A DNA stretch of 64,000 nucleotides, taken from the NCBI GenBank assembly GCA_963583905.1, contig OY757310.1, positions 127,174,494-127,238,493 of the forward strand. Reading direction: 5' to 3'. The position numbers and the translations under genes are program-made. The DNA comes from Stenurella melanura. Taxonomy: Eukaryota > Arthropoda > Insecta > Coleoptera > Cerambycidae. Shown in pieces: positions 1 to 11,552 of the stretch; within the stretch, counting starts at the first letter, position 1, and each line of letters starts with the position of its first letter. The notes beneath the pieces are model-generated. The model searched no databases and was not told where the DNA came from. It was given only the letters and a program-made list of their open reading frames with translations.

Positions 1-1644
1 ATAATTCTCTTGGAGCCCAAGGATGGATGGCTGGGATGATAGATATTTTCAGCATTGGCATTAGGACATTAGCCGTTAGTGATAAAATTTAAAAAAAGTT
101 AAAACTTTTATCAAATTAATAATACCACTTGGTTTCATTGTAATTGGACCCATGTTCATTGATAAAATTGTCTGTCAAATTTTATCATAAAGCTTGTAGA
201 ACACCCTCTATAGTGCTTTTCTACTGTATTTTTTATATCATACTTAGATGTGTTTGATAATTTTATTTACATAATTTTAAATATATTTGTCCATACGATC
301 GAATTAAGCTAGTACATGTTTTATTGGGTTATTTTGTTTTTTTAATGTTAATTTGAAAGTTCAGTAAGAAATAATGCAAGTAAGTGTCGGCATGTATAAC
401 ATGAGACCATTAAGTTTAGGAGTGTTTATGTTTATACTTTAGTTTCAAGATAGTTTGGAATGAAGTGAGAATGACAGGGAAAAGTCTGATTGTTAGAACA
501 TTATTATAAGATAGACTTGATTATTCATACAGATTTAGTTCGTGAAGTACTTTGTAAATAATTAAAATAGTACATCTGTTGATTTGTTGGTATTTCTTAC
601 AGTAATAATAAAAGAATATTCGAATTCCATATACTTACCTTTTGTGTCTGATGTTGCAACTAGTTCAATATGTGGCGGAAACAGAAGTTGAACTAAATAC
701 GAAATACGAAACCAGTAAATATATCTATCGTTTAAAGTAAGTGATAAGAGAAAATGCGAGGTGACATTCCATAATTTTTATTGCAAATGTCTTAACATAA
801 TTTTGATTTATATTATATAAAAACTGGCAACACAAAATTTGGCGCTTTGTATTTAACACATATAGGTACTTATATTTAATTATATTTATTAAATAAGTGA
901 TAACGACAAAAAATCTTGGTAATAATTTTAAGCATTTTTTACAAATGCGAGGATCTTTAGAGGATCACAAGGCATTTTCTCGCAATTAAAGGGATTTTTA
1001 ATTTGCACCAGTAACCGAATACGTACTTACCGATTCTATTTCATTCTGCACGGCATTTCGTTTATGGAACCGAAAATGTCTCTCAGGGAACTCACCCTGT
1101 ACATAACTAAATACACAAAATACAAGTTTAAGTTACAAATGTTCTTTTATCATCTACAATCAAATAACAGAATTGATTTGTCACAAGCACAAGACATTTT
1201 CACTGCTTGGATTGTTATCGAAACGTGATTGTTATCGAAACGTGATATCCCAATAGCATGGCGTTGAGTGAACGGTACGGTTACGACAGAATCTGTCGCT
1301 CTCGATAGTTTTTCGTAAGATGGGTCCTATATTATGCGCCCAGTAGTATTTTCAATACTAAAAATTATGAAAAAATTTCTTCATACAAAAAAATGCCGTA
1401 TTTTACCGGTGTCTAAAATGCTATTTACGTAGTATGCATATTTTCCAAGATATAATAAATTTAAAATGGGTATGGTCAATATTTCCTTAAAAAGTAGTAC
1501 ATTTTTCAACATAATTTAGCAGAACTTCAAAAGTGTTCAATGGACATTATTCAAATTTCAGTGATTGATTTAGAATAGACTAATAATGAACGCATAATTT
1601 TTAAATTTTTTCAGCTCCTCGTATAAATCGTATATTAGTTTAAT
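1..1644. other. AT-rich intergenic DNA, no gene seen
   Basis: No convincing reading frame or RNA gene is visible in this stretch. It is AT-rich with short homopolymer runs. The only ordered structure is an exact tandem duplication of a 17-bp unit (ATTGTTATCGAAACGTG) at 1211-1244. The phrase CACCCTGTA at about 1092 recurs elsewhere in the window (21.4-21.5 kb and 30.7 kb) and may mark the edge of an old element, but no matching second end was found. Confidence 0.6.
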
Positions 1645-1895
1645 TTCCATGGCCGTAGGGAACTATGTGAATACTAATTAATACTAGTCTCATTATAATA
1701 AGAATTATCAAGTAAAATAGGTGTATACATTTGAGAATTTTTTCATTAGTATAAAAAAAGAATACAATGATTGGAAATTAATGATTTTCTAGATAGTCAT
1801 TTTTCTTTCTCATAGATTGCTTTTCTGCTGTTTGTTAAATCCCATAAAGAATATATTTTATTACAATTACATGCAAATAAAAAAATTATTAATTT
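1645..1895 (-). repeat. Family A repeat, diverged partial copy
   Basis: This stretch carries the family A landmarks in reverse orientation. They are GCCGTAGGGAACTATGTG near 1650, then an AGTTCTCAT-like step, then TTTTCTGCTGTTTG near 1830, the CCCATAAAGAATAT step, and AATTACATGCAAATAA near 1870. The same landmarks in the same order occur at 20.1-20.3 kb and 22.7-22.9 kb, where they are better preserved. It is the most decayed copy in the window and probably the oldest. Confidence 0.6.
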
Positions 1896-3356
1896 TTTGA
1901 AAATAATATATTAAAAAGTATACAATAAACAGTTTTTCTTTGAGTCATGAAATTAGAGATAAAAATCTATAATATGAGCGTGAGAAAGTCTGCATTGATG
2001 CTCGATCTAAAAAACTTTCACTATTTTGAGATTAAGTCACCCAAAAATTTATATTTTCAAATCGGAAGACACTTTTAGCTATGATCAGCTAAATTTTCAA
2101 TTAAAGTTTTGAGGTTAGATTTAATTATTTTGATATCGGATTGAAACAAATCGATATATAATTTCATTGTTTACAACTTTCCTGTGAAAAAATTTTTCTC
2201 TCTACTGAAGAGAAAAAGTTAGTGTGAAAATTTCACACGTCACCTTTTTAACCAATCAGAAGTTTGTTTTTGTGTCTTTACCACAGCAGGGTACACTGAA
2301 TGAAATTAATAAGTGGAAATTTTTCTGTCAAATTATTGACATATCATCATATTTGACATTTGCTATAAAATAAAAGTGGAATTTCATTTTTCATATTAAA
2401 CGAGAAATATTATGTTCCTTTTCCATACTCTATAATCTAATTCTTTAAAAACCTCAAAAATAACTTCAACAATAAAAAATATTGAGCTTAAACTGGTTAA
2501 ACTGTCAATGAAATAATGATAAATAAGTAATGACGTTTTCCTTCAAAGCCATCTCTGTTAAGTTATACTGTGCTGAAACTGTGCTATGGTATGTGTATAA
2601 AACATGAAAATATATAAAGAAAACAATGTTCCACCTATTTTAATGAATAAAACTTATTCCATAACACACAAATAGAGTTGTCCTAAACAATTTTCAGTCA
2701 TTTCTTGAAACTAAAATGGGTGGAAAAGATATTATTTATCTATTTTACGTATATTGGTATTCCATTTGCAAATAACTCTTATAATCTTAATGTCAGTAGA
2801 AATTAGAGTTTATTTAATTTATTTTCGTGTGAAATTTTCTTACCGAATCCCCCGCGTGCCTGAACTAATTGCAGGAAATTTTTCTCGTACATGAATCTTT
2901 TAATAAAATTCATGTAGGTACTGGAAAAATTTCCGGCAATATATAATTCATGCACTTGGGAGAACAAGTGAAAATAACTGTTTTATTTATCAATGTTTTT
3001 TAACATTCTTTTGACAACAACAAATTAAACGGAAGAAAATTTTGCTAGCCGATGTAGATGCGTTTTCAGAATCATAATATCTAGCGATTAAAAAAACAGC
3101 AACCTTTTTTGATCCTTGATGACAATAAAATTAATTCTTATAATTAAAAAGAAATACTTGAAGTGCAATATATCACATGTATTAATAGAAATGAAACATA
3201 ACTTTTGGAAGAACAAATGCTCTAAGAGTAACGTAACTCTATCTAATCAATAAAATAACGCAAAAATGCACATCAATAATATAAATTTGGTATAATTACA
3301 ACAAACGGTAGAAGACGTAACCAGTTCCAAAATTGAATAAACAGTTATCAATTGTA
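1896..3356. other. AT-rich intergenic DNA with small hairpins
   Basis: No gene is recognised. Two local inverted repeats stand out: a short perfect one at 2222-2238 (GTGTGAAA, one A, TTTCACAC) and a longer imperfect hairpin at 2874-2934, listed separately. Several near-repeats of a GAAATTTTTC phrase occur at 2170-2360 and 2870-2935, which hints at remnants of one inverted element. I could not define its ends. Confidence 0.5.
2874..2934. repeat. Imperfect hairpin
   Basis: The arms read GGAAATTTTTCTCGTACATG and, on the other strand from the right, GGAAATTTTTCCAGTACCTA followed by CATGAAT. The loop is about 11 bases. The arms differ by a few substitutions and a small indel, as expected for an aged palindrome. 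No coding content is present. Confidence 0.7.
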
Positions 3357-4216
3357 GTCGAGTCAATGAAGAGAGTATAGAGGACACAGCATTTTTGACT
3401 CCGGGGTAGTGTGTGGAGTAGTCAGGAGGAAAACATATTTTAAAAGTTCCCGAACCTACAAGGTGAGCGGTGAAAGGGGGCACGTAGAAAATAATTTTTT
3501 TGATTTTTCACTTACCTTTCACATATCTTAAAAACAGTTTCTTGCAGCTAAGCTTAAATATCATTATATTCAAAATGAAAATTGATGTCGCATAAGATTG
3601 TTACTATTTTTTTCTATTCTAATACTTAGCTTTCAAATTATTCGTTGGTAAAAATTGCAATTTTTTGAAAAACGCTTTTTTTGCCTCGACCATCAGTTTT
3701 ACAGCAAAGTCCCCACAGCAGGTACTTCCACTTTATGTTCGTCGGGAGTGAAAATATTTTTTCACGCATCCTATCAAGTGGGGCTTCGTTAAACAGATCT
3801 CCACAACTTTTACTACGTGGACATTACTGTAAAACTAATGGCTGGCGCACTAGAAGGTAAAGTTTGTCCAAACGCGTGAGGCTGAAAAGCGTTTTTAGTA
3901 AAATTTGCGATTCTCTCTATCGGATTTCGAAAGCTATTGGATAATGAAAAATAATGAATAGTTCTAACCTTGTAGCAACTTTTGTCAACTTTTATTCTGG
4001 ATAGAATAATCTTTTCGCTACGATGCATTGTCATTGAGATATGAGCAAGAAATCGAGAAAAGTGGTCTTCTATACGCCGCCCTGCATCCCGCTCAGATCG
4101 TAGGTTTAGGAACTTTTGGTATGTTTACCTCCTAACTACTCCAAATACAGCCTTGAAGTCAAAAGTTCTGCTACCTACCATGTCCTCTACACTCCCCTTT
4201 TGATCATTTATCGACT
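3357..4216. repeat. Fold-back element F with long inverted arms
   Basis: The two ends are inverted copies. On the left, ATAGAGGACA, TTTTGACTCC, GTGGAGTAGTCAGGAGG, AAAGTTCCCGAACCTAC and GTGAGCGG follow in order. On the right the reverse complements appear in mirrored order: CCGCTCAGATCGTAGGT, AGGAACTTTTGG, CCTCCTAACTACTCC, AAGTCAAAAG and TGTCCTCTA. Arms are roughly 250 bp each, at about 75-80 percent by eye, around a ~350-bp centre. No transposase is visible, so this is best read as a non-autonomous fold-back or long-TIR element. Reading frames inside it are chance. Confidence 0.75.
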
Positions 4217-5244
4217 GGACTATTCTATGTACATTTAACTGTTCCCTACGAATGCAACTTTCTATGCACGTAATTATTTATTTCACCCACCTACACAACC
4301 TACATTTGTTCGCTATATTATCGATGTGGTCTGTTTGAAAACTGCTTTGAAAAAACTAAACTAACTATAAGTAAACCGATGTTTCTGTTACGTGATCAAA
4401 ACCATTTCTCAAAGTTTTACTGCACTTATTCTACTCTTCTTGATAATTTAATGATTTAATCGCGAGACGACACTAATATTTTTGTAGATATAATCTATGG
4501 GTCGTCGCAAGACGCCCTAGGAAAACGTATCCAAAGACAACACTAGTTGATACTGTGATGACACATATAATATGCAGACAGGATATTATTACAAAGTACA
4601 TTTTCCACGTAGATCAACAGGTCTCTACGGCGTGGCATCCTAGACATGTTGTTTAAAATAGTACTTAAAATTATCTTATGTGCATCTAATAAATATAACA
4701 ATATTACCGCTTCACCAAACTACCCTGTGCTAACTTCTCAACGGCTTGTGTGATCTGAAATTCTAAGCACGCTTCTATTCAAGGCGTTCGATAAGAATAT
4801 TATTCTCCTCTATATTAGTCATATATGCCTTTACTCACTTATTGTCTTCATACAGAGTTAAAGTCTTTGCTGTACTGTTTACAGTGAAATAGTTTTCGCT
4901 TATCAGTATTTTCTTCCTGCTTCAACGTTTTATCATTTGTTCATAATTTTCGGAATAAATAAATAAATGGTTGCAGAAAAACCGACTTTTTTTAGAAAAA
5001 GTAATTTTTCACCATGAAGGAAAGGGGTGGGGGAAGAAATTTTTTCGCCAACGGATGTGGAATTTTTTTCTCTTTGAGTTAAGCCGGGCCAGATTAGAAG
5101 GAGAGAGAGGGGAGCGCAAAGTTTCTAACCCATAGAAGGGCAAGGGAAAGGGTTGCGGACTTCGGACCAGGCTCATTTGCAAGGGCAATCAATTCTCTTT
5201 TAGATTTTTTTACCACGAAGCTCGAACTGCATTAGGGCCTGCAC
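4217..5244. other. Intergenic DNA, no gene seen
   Basis: AT-rich sequence without recognisable coding or RNA features. A purine-rich, G-rich patch runs from about 5010 to 5160 (for example GGAAAGGGGTGGGGGAAG and GGAGAGAGAGGGGAGCG). It contrasts with its surroundings but has no repeat structure that I can define. Confidence 0.5.
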
Positions 5245-5388
5245 ACGCGCGTGATACATATATAAAAACGTAGTCCTGACAGTCTATTATTTATTTGCCC
5301 GTAATATATCACTCCAGTCTTAGTTGATTCGTCATGTCACACACCATTATATACATATTATTATATTTTATAAATATATCACGCGCGT
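5245..5388. mobile_element. Short terminal-inverted-repeat element (MITE-like)
   Basis: A 23-bp end, ACGCGCGTGATACATATATA plus AAA, faces an inverted 23-bp end at 5366-5388 that differs at about two positions. The whole unit is 144 bp with no coding capacity, which fits a miniature inverted-repeat transposable element. No clear target-site duplication could be seen beside the ends, and the GCGCG core is unusual in this AT-rich setting. Confidence 0.55.
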
Positions 5389-5399
5389 AGAAGTATGAA

Positions 5400-5960
5400 C
5401 ATTAATACACAATGTCGCGTTTGCTGGGCGATATGTGGCCTATACTGCGGAAGTTACAGCAGTTTTAATTTGATTTTCGTTTTCCCCTCCCCCACCCCTC
5501 TTAATCGACCTAGCGACTTGTAATTTAGGCACAGTATTTTGGACACTCCTATCTACTGGGAAAAAAAATATCAAGTCGCTGAGTCGCTTTCTTCCCACCA
5601 AAAACGCGAGAACGGCTCTCGATACGTTCTCGCCGCAGGTGCAGATCTGAACCAAACTAAGCGAGTTATATCCAAAAAACTGATTTCCCGTATCTTTACA
5701 TGTAAATTTACCCCCTTCCACCACCCATGTCGCCCACACTAGTCACCACAAGTTTTGGGAGGTCCGGCTTTACAATATCACAAAGAGAAAAGTTCAAAAA
5801 AACGTTGTCACTTTGAAATCCAGACCGACTCCACAATTATAAGCGAAGCATTTCTGATTATTTCCTTTGCATCGCGGCGCCCTTCTTCAGTATCAGAAGA
5901 GCAGAAAAGTTTCCTTCTCTACGCTCGCTGCGTTATAATGAATTTTAGATGAATATTTCA
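5400..5960. other. CpG-richer patch with unassigned frames on both strands
   Basis: This patch is noticeably richer in C and G than its surroundings. It contains open frames of 99 codons (minus, 5440-5739), 67 codons (plus, 5539-5742) and 65 codons (plus, 5755-5952). None of the translations resembles a family I know, and the overlap of plus and minus frames over one interval argues that at most one is real. It could be a non-coding regulatory or untranslated segment of a host gene, or unrecognised repeat DNA. Confidence 0.3.
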
Positions 5961-6275
5961 TACAAATAAAACAGTGGATTCATTAGTTAATGTACACGAG
6001 TTTGTACAATGTATTTATAATCTGAAAACTGTTTATAATGTTTATAATTACTAACTAGGCATAAATATGAATTATTTTTTGTTTGCTTATAATTGTAATG
6101 TAATATTTTGTTGGCACGTCATAGAAGAGAAGAAAGGAAGTATCCTTATACAAAATTGTACTCATTTTACTGTAAGTTAATAATAAGTAAATGTCTGTTA
6201 GAAATGTTATTTAATTGCAGTTTCTTAATAAATGTTACCAAAAAGGGTCAAATATTTACTTGTACTGATGACCAA
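5961..6275. other. AT-rich spacer, no gene seen
   Basis: Low-complexity AT-rich DNA with repeated TTATAATGTTTATAATTACT-like phrases. Nothing codes convincingly here. Confidence 0.5.
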
Positions 6276-6386
6276 TCACTTTCCCTGCCTAGACAGGAAA
6301 GTGAGCACTTTCCTGCATAGGCAGGGAAAGTGACACTTTGCTGATTGACATTTATTAGTCAGCAAAGTTAGTACTTTGCTGTCACT
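6276..6386. repeat. Compound hairpin cluster
   Basis: Two inverted repeats sit back to back. The first, 6276-6333, has 28-bp arms beginning TCACTTTCCCTGCCTA, with 26 of 28 positions pairing around a 2-base centre. Each arm also holds CTTTCC and GGAAAG, which can pair within the arm. The second uses ACTTTGCTGA at 6335 and TCAGCAAAGT near 6359, followed by a further ACTTTGCTGTCACT copy ending at 6386. This nested foldback structure is typical of a snap-back repeat relic. Confidence 0.75.
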
Positions 6387-6924
6387 CGGCGAAAAAAATA
6401 TTTTCGAACGTATTAAAAGCCCTTAAAACAGTTATCAACGAAGAGTTATCAACGTTTAACAAATGTATCTATTTTCTCAAAACAACATTATTTTTATCCT
6501 TTCTAGAGCAGACATTCAAACAAATTAAAAAGGATTTGCTTGACAAATTAGTCAATAAACTCAAATGTGCTATGTAAAGAATTCCCGGCTTTTGTTTATT
6601 TATCTTCTATCCTCTGCTTTATTTGTACACGGATATATGTCTGCTTCAGTATGTTTATATCAATCAATACGGTGACACCTAGATACAAGTAACGTGTGAA
6701 TAGGAAATTCTAGAAAAATTACCGATTCAAAATAATATTAATTTTATGCTCTTTATGCAGCTCAAAATGATACAATTCATAATTTTCAGTTATTTTACTA
6801 CTAATAGTCAGGAAAACTAGACGATTCATCACAATAAACAACTTTGTTCTTTCGCCAACGTTTCGCTTACTAGGCGCAAACTTCTTCAAGGATATACATT
6901 AAAACCCAATTATGAGTATTATTA
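6387..6924. other. AT-rich spacer with an AACGTTTCGC phrase
   Basis: No gene is visible. The phrase CTTTCGCCAACGTTTCGC near 6850, followed by CTTCTTCAAGGATAT, recurs in part at about 7446 (CTTTCGTCAACGTTTCGC). Similar phrases occur in dispersed insect repeats, so this may be an old element end, but I cannot name the family. Confidence 0.4.
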
Positions 6925-6925
6925 T

Positions 6926-7250
6926 ACCGGGTGGCATAAAATTATGGGAACAGCAGGATAACTTGAAAAATACGAATCCTAGAAAAAAACTTTAAATACA
7001 AAAGTTGTAGTAAACTTCCCTGGCTATCTCACGGTGACTTTTGATTTGTCCTTGTCCTTGAAAGTCAAGTCGATTTTTTTAAATGAAACCCCCTACTTTT
7101 ATCCCCGAAAATGAAACGGGTAGAAAATTTTACCTTCGGATATGACCTTCGGCACTTACAAAATTGACCTATGAAGGTCATATTTACACAACAATTTTAT
7201 TCGAATACGCCTTAATTCACCTGATTCACTGCGCTTAAATACACAACCAA
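6926..7250. repeat. Probable dispersed repeat beginning CCGGGTGGC
   Basis: The segment opens with TATACCGGGTGGCATAAAAT and contains ACAAAAGTTGTAG, TTGTCCTTGTCCTTGAAAG, AAACCCCCTACTTTTATCCC and GAAAATGAAACGGGTAGAA. I recognise this style from uncharacterised interspersed repeats in insects. Only one copy is present here, so its ends and class are uncertain. Confidence 0.35.
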
Positions 7251-8929
7251 TATTGTATATTTTTATTGATCAAATAGGTATTCGCACTCAGCAACGCCCT
7301 ACTGCATCTCGTAATTGTTTCATAATAAACTTATTAGAAATACCTCCTATTGGCTAAAAGTGGTTTCCGTCCTTGGCAATTTAACAACTTTATACCATGT
7401 TGGTGGGAAAAATCTTCAGTTGAAGACAATAAAACAACCTTATCCTTTCGTCAACGTTTCGCTATTTTTGTTATTCACTAAAAGTATATTAGGTTTTCTT
7501 CCTTGGTAATTTTATCAACTACACTCAGAATATTTGTGGGAAAACATCCTCGGTTTATCACGAATTGTGAGACGTTAAACGATATTTTGAAGTTAATCGT
7601 CCCATTTTATCCCATTTTAGTCCCTAAGATGATACACTCATTGTGGGATGGCCTTATAGGCAAATCCCGCGTGAACGTTTAGAAACAGGTTCGATCCAAA
7701 AAGATTAAGAATATTCTTCCTTTTCGCTTGATTCTCATTGCCACGAAATCCATTTTCTCTGATAGTGCCATTTAAGATTTATGCCTCCAAAATATCAGGG
7801 TGGTGAGGACGTGGAAGTTAGTGTCCATTGAGACTTTTGGTTAAGAATGTCAGAATTAGAACATATAGAAAAATGGGACAACTTAACGTAACCCTGTTTT
7901 TCACAAGAAGTGTGCACTATATGGTGGAGCGAAAAATTCTTCCTTTATAAGTTGTTTCGTCATAGGTGTCAAAATGTGCATTTACATAAATAAAAATCAT
8001 TTCCAAAAGCTGATCGACCTATTTTCAGGTCACGGGACCGAAAGTTTAGAAATTCTGGTGATTTTACCGGTTTTTAATACGTTCATTGGTTGATTAAGAA
8101 ATATGTATTTTCTGATAGACATAGTTTTTTAAATAATTTTTACAATATGATGAAAAGCCCCTCCAAGTCAGTTTGATTTATACCTACTAATATCTTCCGG
8201 TTCCTCATTGTCTTATGGGAATTACGCCACAAATAACGCGCTCGAATACAATCACAGTCAAAGCGACAGGCGTCTATGACCGAGGTGGAGAGGTAGTAAG
8301 TTCCAATCTAGTTTCATTTGTTTAATTACTTCTAATAAGAATTATTTTTAGTTGTGTGTTTTTGGTGGGTTTTTACGTGTTTCGTAGTTGTATGGCGACT
8401 GTTCGTCAGGTGTTACAATATTTAAGTTACTATGGCAACTATAAGTCAGGTTCGTTGCAAGATATTTGGTCAATGTAAAACATTAAGTGACCGTGTGTTA
8501 CCTACTTTTAAGAAAGTTATTTTTCGTTATTTACTTGTTCAGAATGGTCTGAAATGCTGGAGGAGATCTAGGTGTTTCTGAAATACTCAAAAACTTTTGC
8601 AAACTCGCAAATGAGATAATTTAAAAAATATCATAGGCGTTATAAGCAAATTCAGAGGAACATCAAGAAAACATACTGCGGCCATAAAAACAAAAAAACT
8701 GAAAATGACAGCAGAAGGGAAAACATCGAGGGCATTGAAAATCATGACATCATATAGAAGTTCATCTGTTAAAGAAGCACACCTGTCACCTGTCATTCAG
8801 CTTTAGTACCGGTATGAATTTAATGAAGAAAATAAATATGGCATCCAACGGGTTCTTACGGCACGAACCGTTAAAACAACAGCGATACCAGAATTTATTA
8901 TATCGAAAGCAAATTTTGAGGCCAAACAT
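7251..8929. other. Intergenic DNA, no gene seen
   Basis: Several short frames occur by chance (for example 7315-7509 plus and 8587-8796 minus), but none has a recognisable motif. A duplicated phrase, TCCCATTTTATCCCATTTTA, lies near 7600. No RNA gene was identified. Confidence 0.5.
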
Positions 8930-9175
8930 TACTAGGAATTAACCTTTTGGAATGACGCAAATGTTACTGGGCCACCAGTGGCTGCCAATATGAAAATGTG
9001 TGTTACCAAAGCATTAGACGTAAGTTTTCCTAATTATCCACACTCCTCGCAATACAGAATCCATTGAACGATTCGTTCATCTTTCAACTGTGGCATCACT
9101 AGCTGTCTATTGCCAAGAACCGGAATGGATTAATTCAAGCCCGTATAAAATCAAAAAAGATATTTCCGTCATTTG
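8930..9175 (+). other. Possible coding relic with a donor-like GTAAGT
   Basis: Plus-strand translation gives two stretches that look more protein-like than the surroundings: NDANVTGPPVAANMKMC followed by VTKALD, which stops at a GTAAGT at about 9018, and then ERFVHLSTVASLAVYCQEPE followed by WINSSPYKIKKDI, from about 9066 to 9170. The two pieces could be parts of a spliced or decayed gene. I do not recognise the protein, and the composition could also be chance. Confidence 0.2.
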
Positions 9176-10358
9176 AAACGAAATCAAATTACTTTAAAAA
9201 TGGATAATAACTGAAATGTTAATCATGTTCTGTTTTTGTTTGTTTTTTCATGTATATTTGTGATTTTTTTTATGAAACATCGCATTTTATTTGACTTTCA
9301 TCCTTCTATAGTTATTAATTGTAGAGAAAAAATACGATACGATAATAAATACGACTAGATCAAATAAGTATTTGTGGATGAATTTGCTTAGAAGTGCATA
9401 TTTTGGGTGGATAATAGCATTTAAAAATGTTGCACAGTCATTTGTCGTACAGTAAGACACTTCTTGGCGACTATGACATTACCAGTATCCAAAGGTTAAA
9501 AAATAAGTAAGAAAAAATAAATGGTATAAATAAAGCTTCCTTCTTAAATATTGAACCCATTGAGGAACCTGAAAATAACAAAGCGTTTTCAATTTTTGGA
9601 CAGTTATCAATAACAACAAAATGCACTTTCTGATAACTATGTGGTAATAATTCCCGAAAAAAAAAAAAATCTAATTTTTCGTTCCATCCTAGTGTGCAGG
9701 GTTGTTTAAGAAATTGTATTTAATAAAATGTTTCTTATTACTGGCGCATTCGCCAGAAATTCAAATTCGTTTAAAAATTAAATGAGAGGTTTGTGCGAAA
9801 GAAATTAATATAAATTAAAACAATAATTTTAATATCCTGAACTAAGTTAGGAAACATATCAGTACGGACATCTACACCCAATATCTACTCGGAGAGATGT
9901 TATGCAACTCACGCGTCGGACGGTCTGAATTTTATGAATTATTTATGATCATCAGGTCCAGCAGTGAATTTAGCTCATTTATGTTATATCTTTGAGTAAA
10001 TTAAAATCTCCATTAAGCTTAGTGTGGTATACGCATTCAACACTTCACTTACTGCTCATTGTTTACAGCAAGTATGCCAATACCAATAAATTCATTAGAC
10101 AAATTATTAGGTATTCTCTCAAATGAGCCAAATAACTTTTGTATTTTTGCTTTGAAGTACGTTCCCTACACGACTTTTAAAAAAAAGTTTAGTGAAAATA
10201 ATTATACTTAAACGGATGCAAGGCTTGCCAGACTGAATCAAATGTTGCGTATTGTGACAATTGATACACGGTAAATCTCATCTACTGCTGCAAAGGAGAG
10301 AAAAACGTCTTAATAAAATTATTTCCGATTTGTAAACTTATCAACTAGGGGCATCTCT
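9176..10358. other. AT-rich intergenic DNA, no gene seen
   Basis: No convincing frames or RNA genes. A 13-base A run occurs near 9657-9669. The rest is featureless AT-rich DNA. Confidence 0.5.
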
Positions 10359-10980
10359 ATTATGGTGGTTCCCAATGCTATGAGAAAAAAATTTTTCTGG
10401 ATTCCTAGGCACCCTCCAGTTTCTTTAGACTTAGCCACAGTATATCCTTGGTAGAATTTTAGCTTCCTACTCCACGTGGGAGACAGTGCTCAAAGAGCTT
10501 TAAAATACAGTTTTTCAGGAATTCAGGTAATATACTTTTTGTATATTTCAACAAATTCTGCTGATTTTCTTTATTAACAAGTAGATTATAATGTGAGTTT
10601 GCAATAGAGAATATTATATCTGAAAAATGTCCTAATCAGAAACAACTAATCAGAAACCGCTTTTACCATTCATTTTTTAGTTGTTTCCGTAGGGATCACT
10701 TTTCGGTTTGCTTCAATAACCTGCAGCAAAAATTGTTTCCCCTCCTCATCTTAGGTTAACAGTTAATTAAACTCCTCAAAAAGTTTTACACCTCGCTATG
10801 CAATATTAGCTACAAATTCGCCATAACAATAATTTTTAGAATATCAAAGGGTGGTTGAGCACCCCCTTGCACTTGAAGTAGGAAGCTGAAATTTTACTGT
10901 AATAATACTAGGGAAAGGTAATAATAACTGCGGGGGCCCAGACTATCATCAAAACAAAAATTTTTTTGGACCACCGTAAT
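10359..10980. repeat. Fold-back element G with inverted arms
   Basis: The left end, ATTATGGTGGT, matches the inverted right end ACCACCGTAAT. Inside, the left arm shows AAAAATTTTTCTGG, TAGAATTTTAGCTTCCTAC and GTGCTCAAAGAG. The right arm shows the mirrored GTTGAGCACCCCC, GAAGTAGGAAGCTGAAATTTTAC and AAAATTTTTTTGG. Arms are about 140-160 bp with indels, around a ~320-bp centre. No coding content is present, so it is a non-autonomous long-TIR element. Confidence 0.7.
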
Positions 10981-11552
10981 CTCTATATTGGTCTATGTCT
11001 AAGGGCTGTAGAGAAACATGGAGGAAACTATGGGCGTTAGGAAACCCGTTAGGAAGTGTGATATTTCAGTCGCTCCAAATTCTGCTTAACCAGCATGTAA
11101 CAGCCCATATTGCCTTTTGAATTATTTGCTGAATTTCGTATTCGTAGTTGCCTATATTATCTACAAGAGCTCCAATGGTAGGCCATGCGTCAGGAAGTTC
11201 AGGGTGCGTAAATACCGTTTTAAATCGGGAAATATATTTCACTGTTGGAGCCAGTTCATTATAGGAATCTTGTAGACATACTAATTTTTCTCCCTCGCGT
11301 GCCCCCCAGAAAAAAATATTTTTTCGCCAATATCTCAGCTCTGAAAGGTCCTACGAAAAAAAATTGTTATAAAAGTTAAAGATAAGTAAGTTCTCTGTCG
11401 AAATGGTTCATACACATTTCTACGTAGACTTAATATGCTTTTAATTATAGACGGGGGAAGTCAAACATTCGCTTTGTAGTGTCGCTACACTTTCCCACAC
11501 TTCCACGCTTTATGTAACTATTTAAAACAATTGGTATTTACAACCATTATAA
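10981..11552. other. Intergenic DNA, no gene seen
   Basis: No gene recognised. The segment includes a C-rich phrase (GTGCCCCCCAGAAAA) followed by TTTTTTCGCCAATATCTCAG near 11330. The TTTTTTCGCCAA phrase also occurs near 5042, suggesting a further low-copy repeat. Confidence 0.45.

Noticed and set aside
7681..7700. GGTTCGATCC resembling a tRNA B-box
   Set aside because: It has no matching A-box at the proper distance, no cloverleaf can be drawn, and no SINE tail follows.
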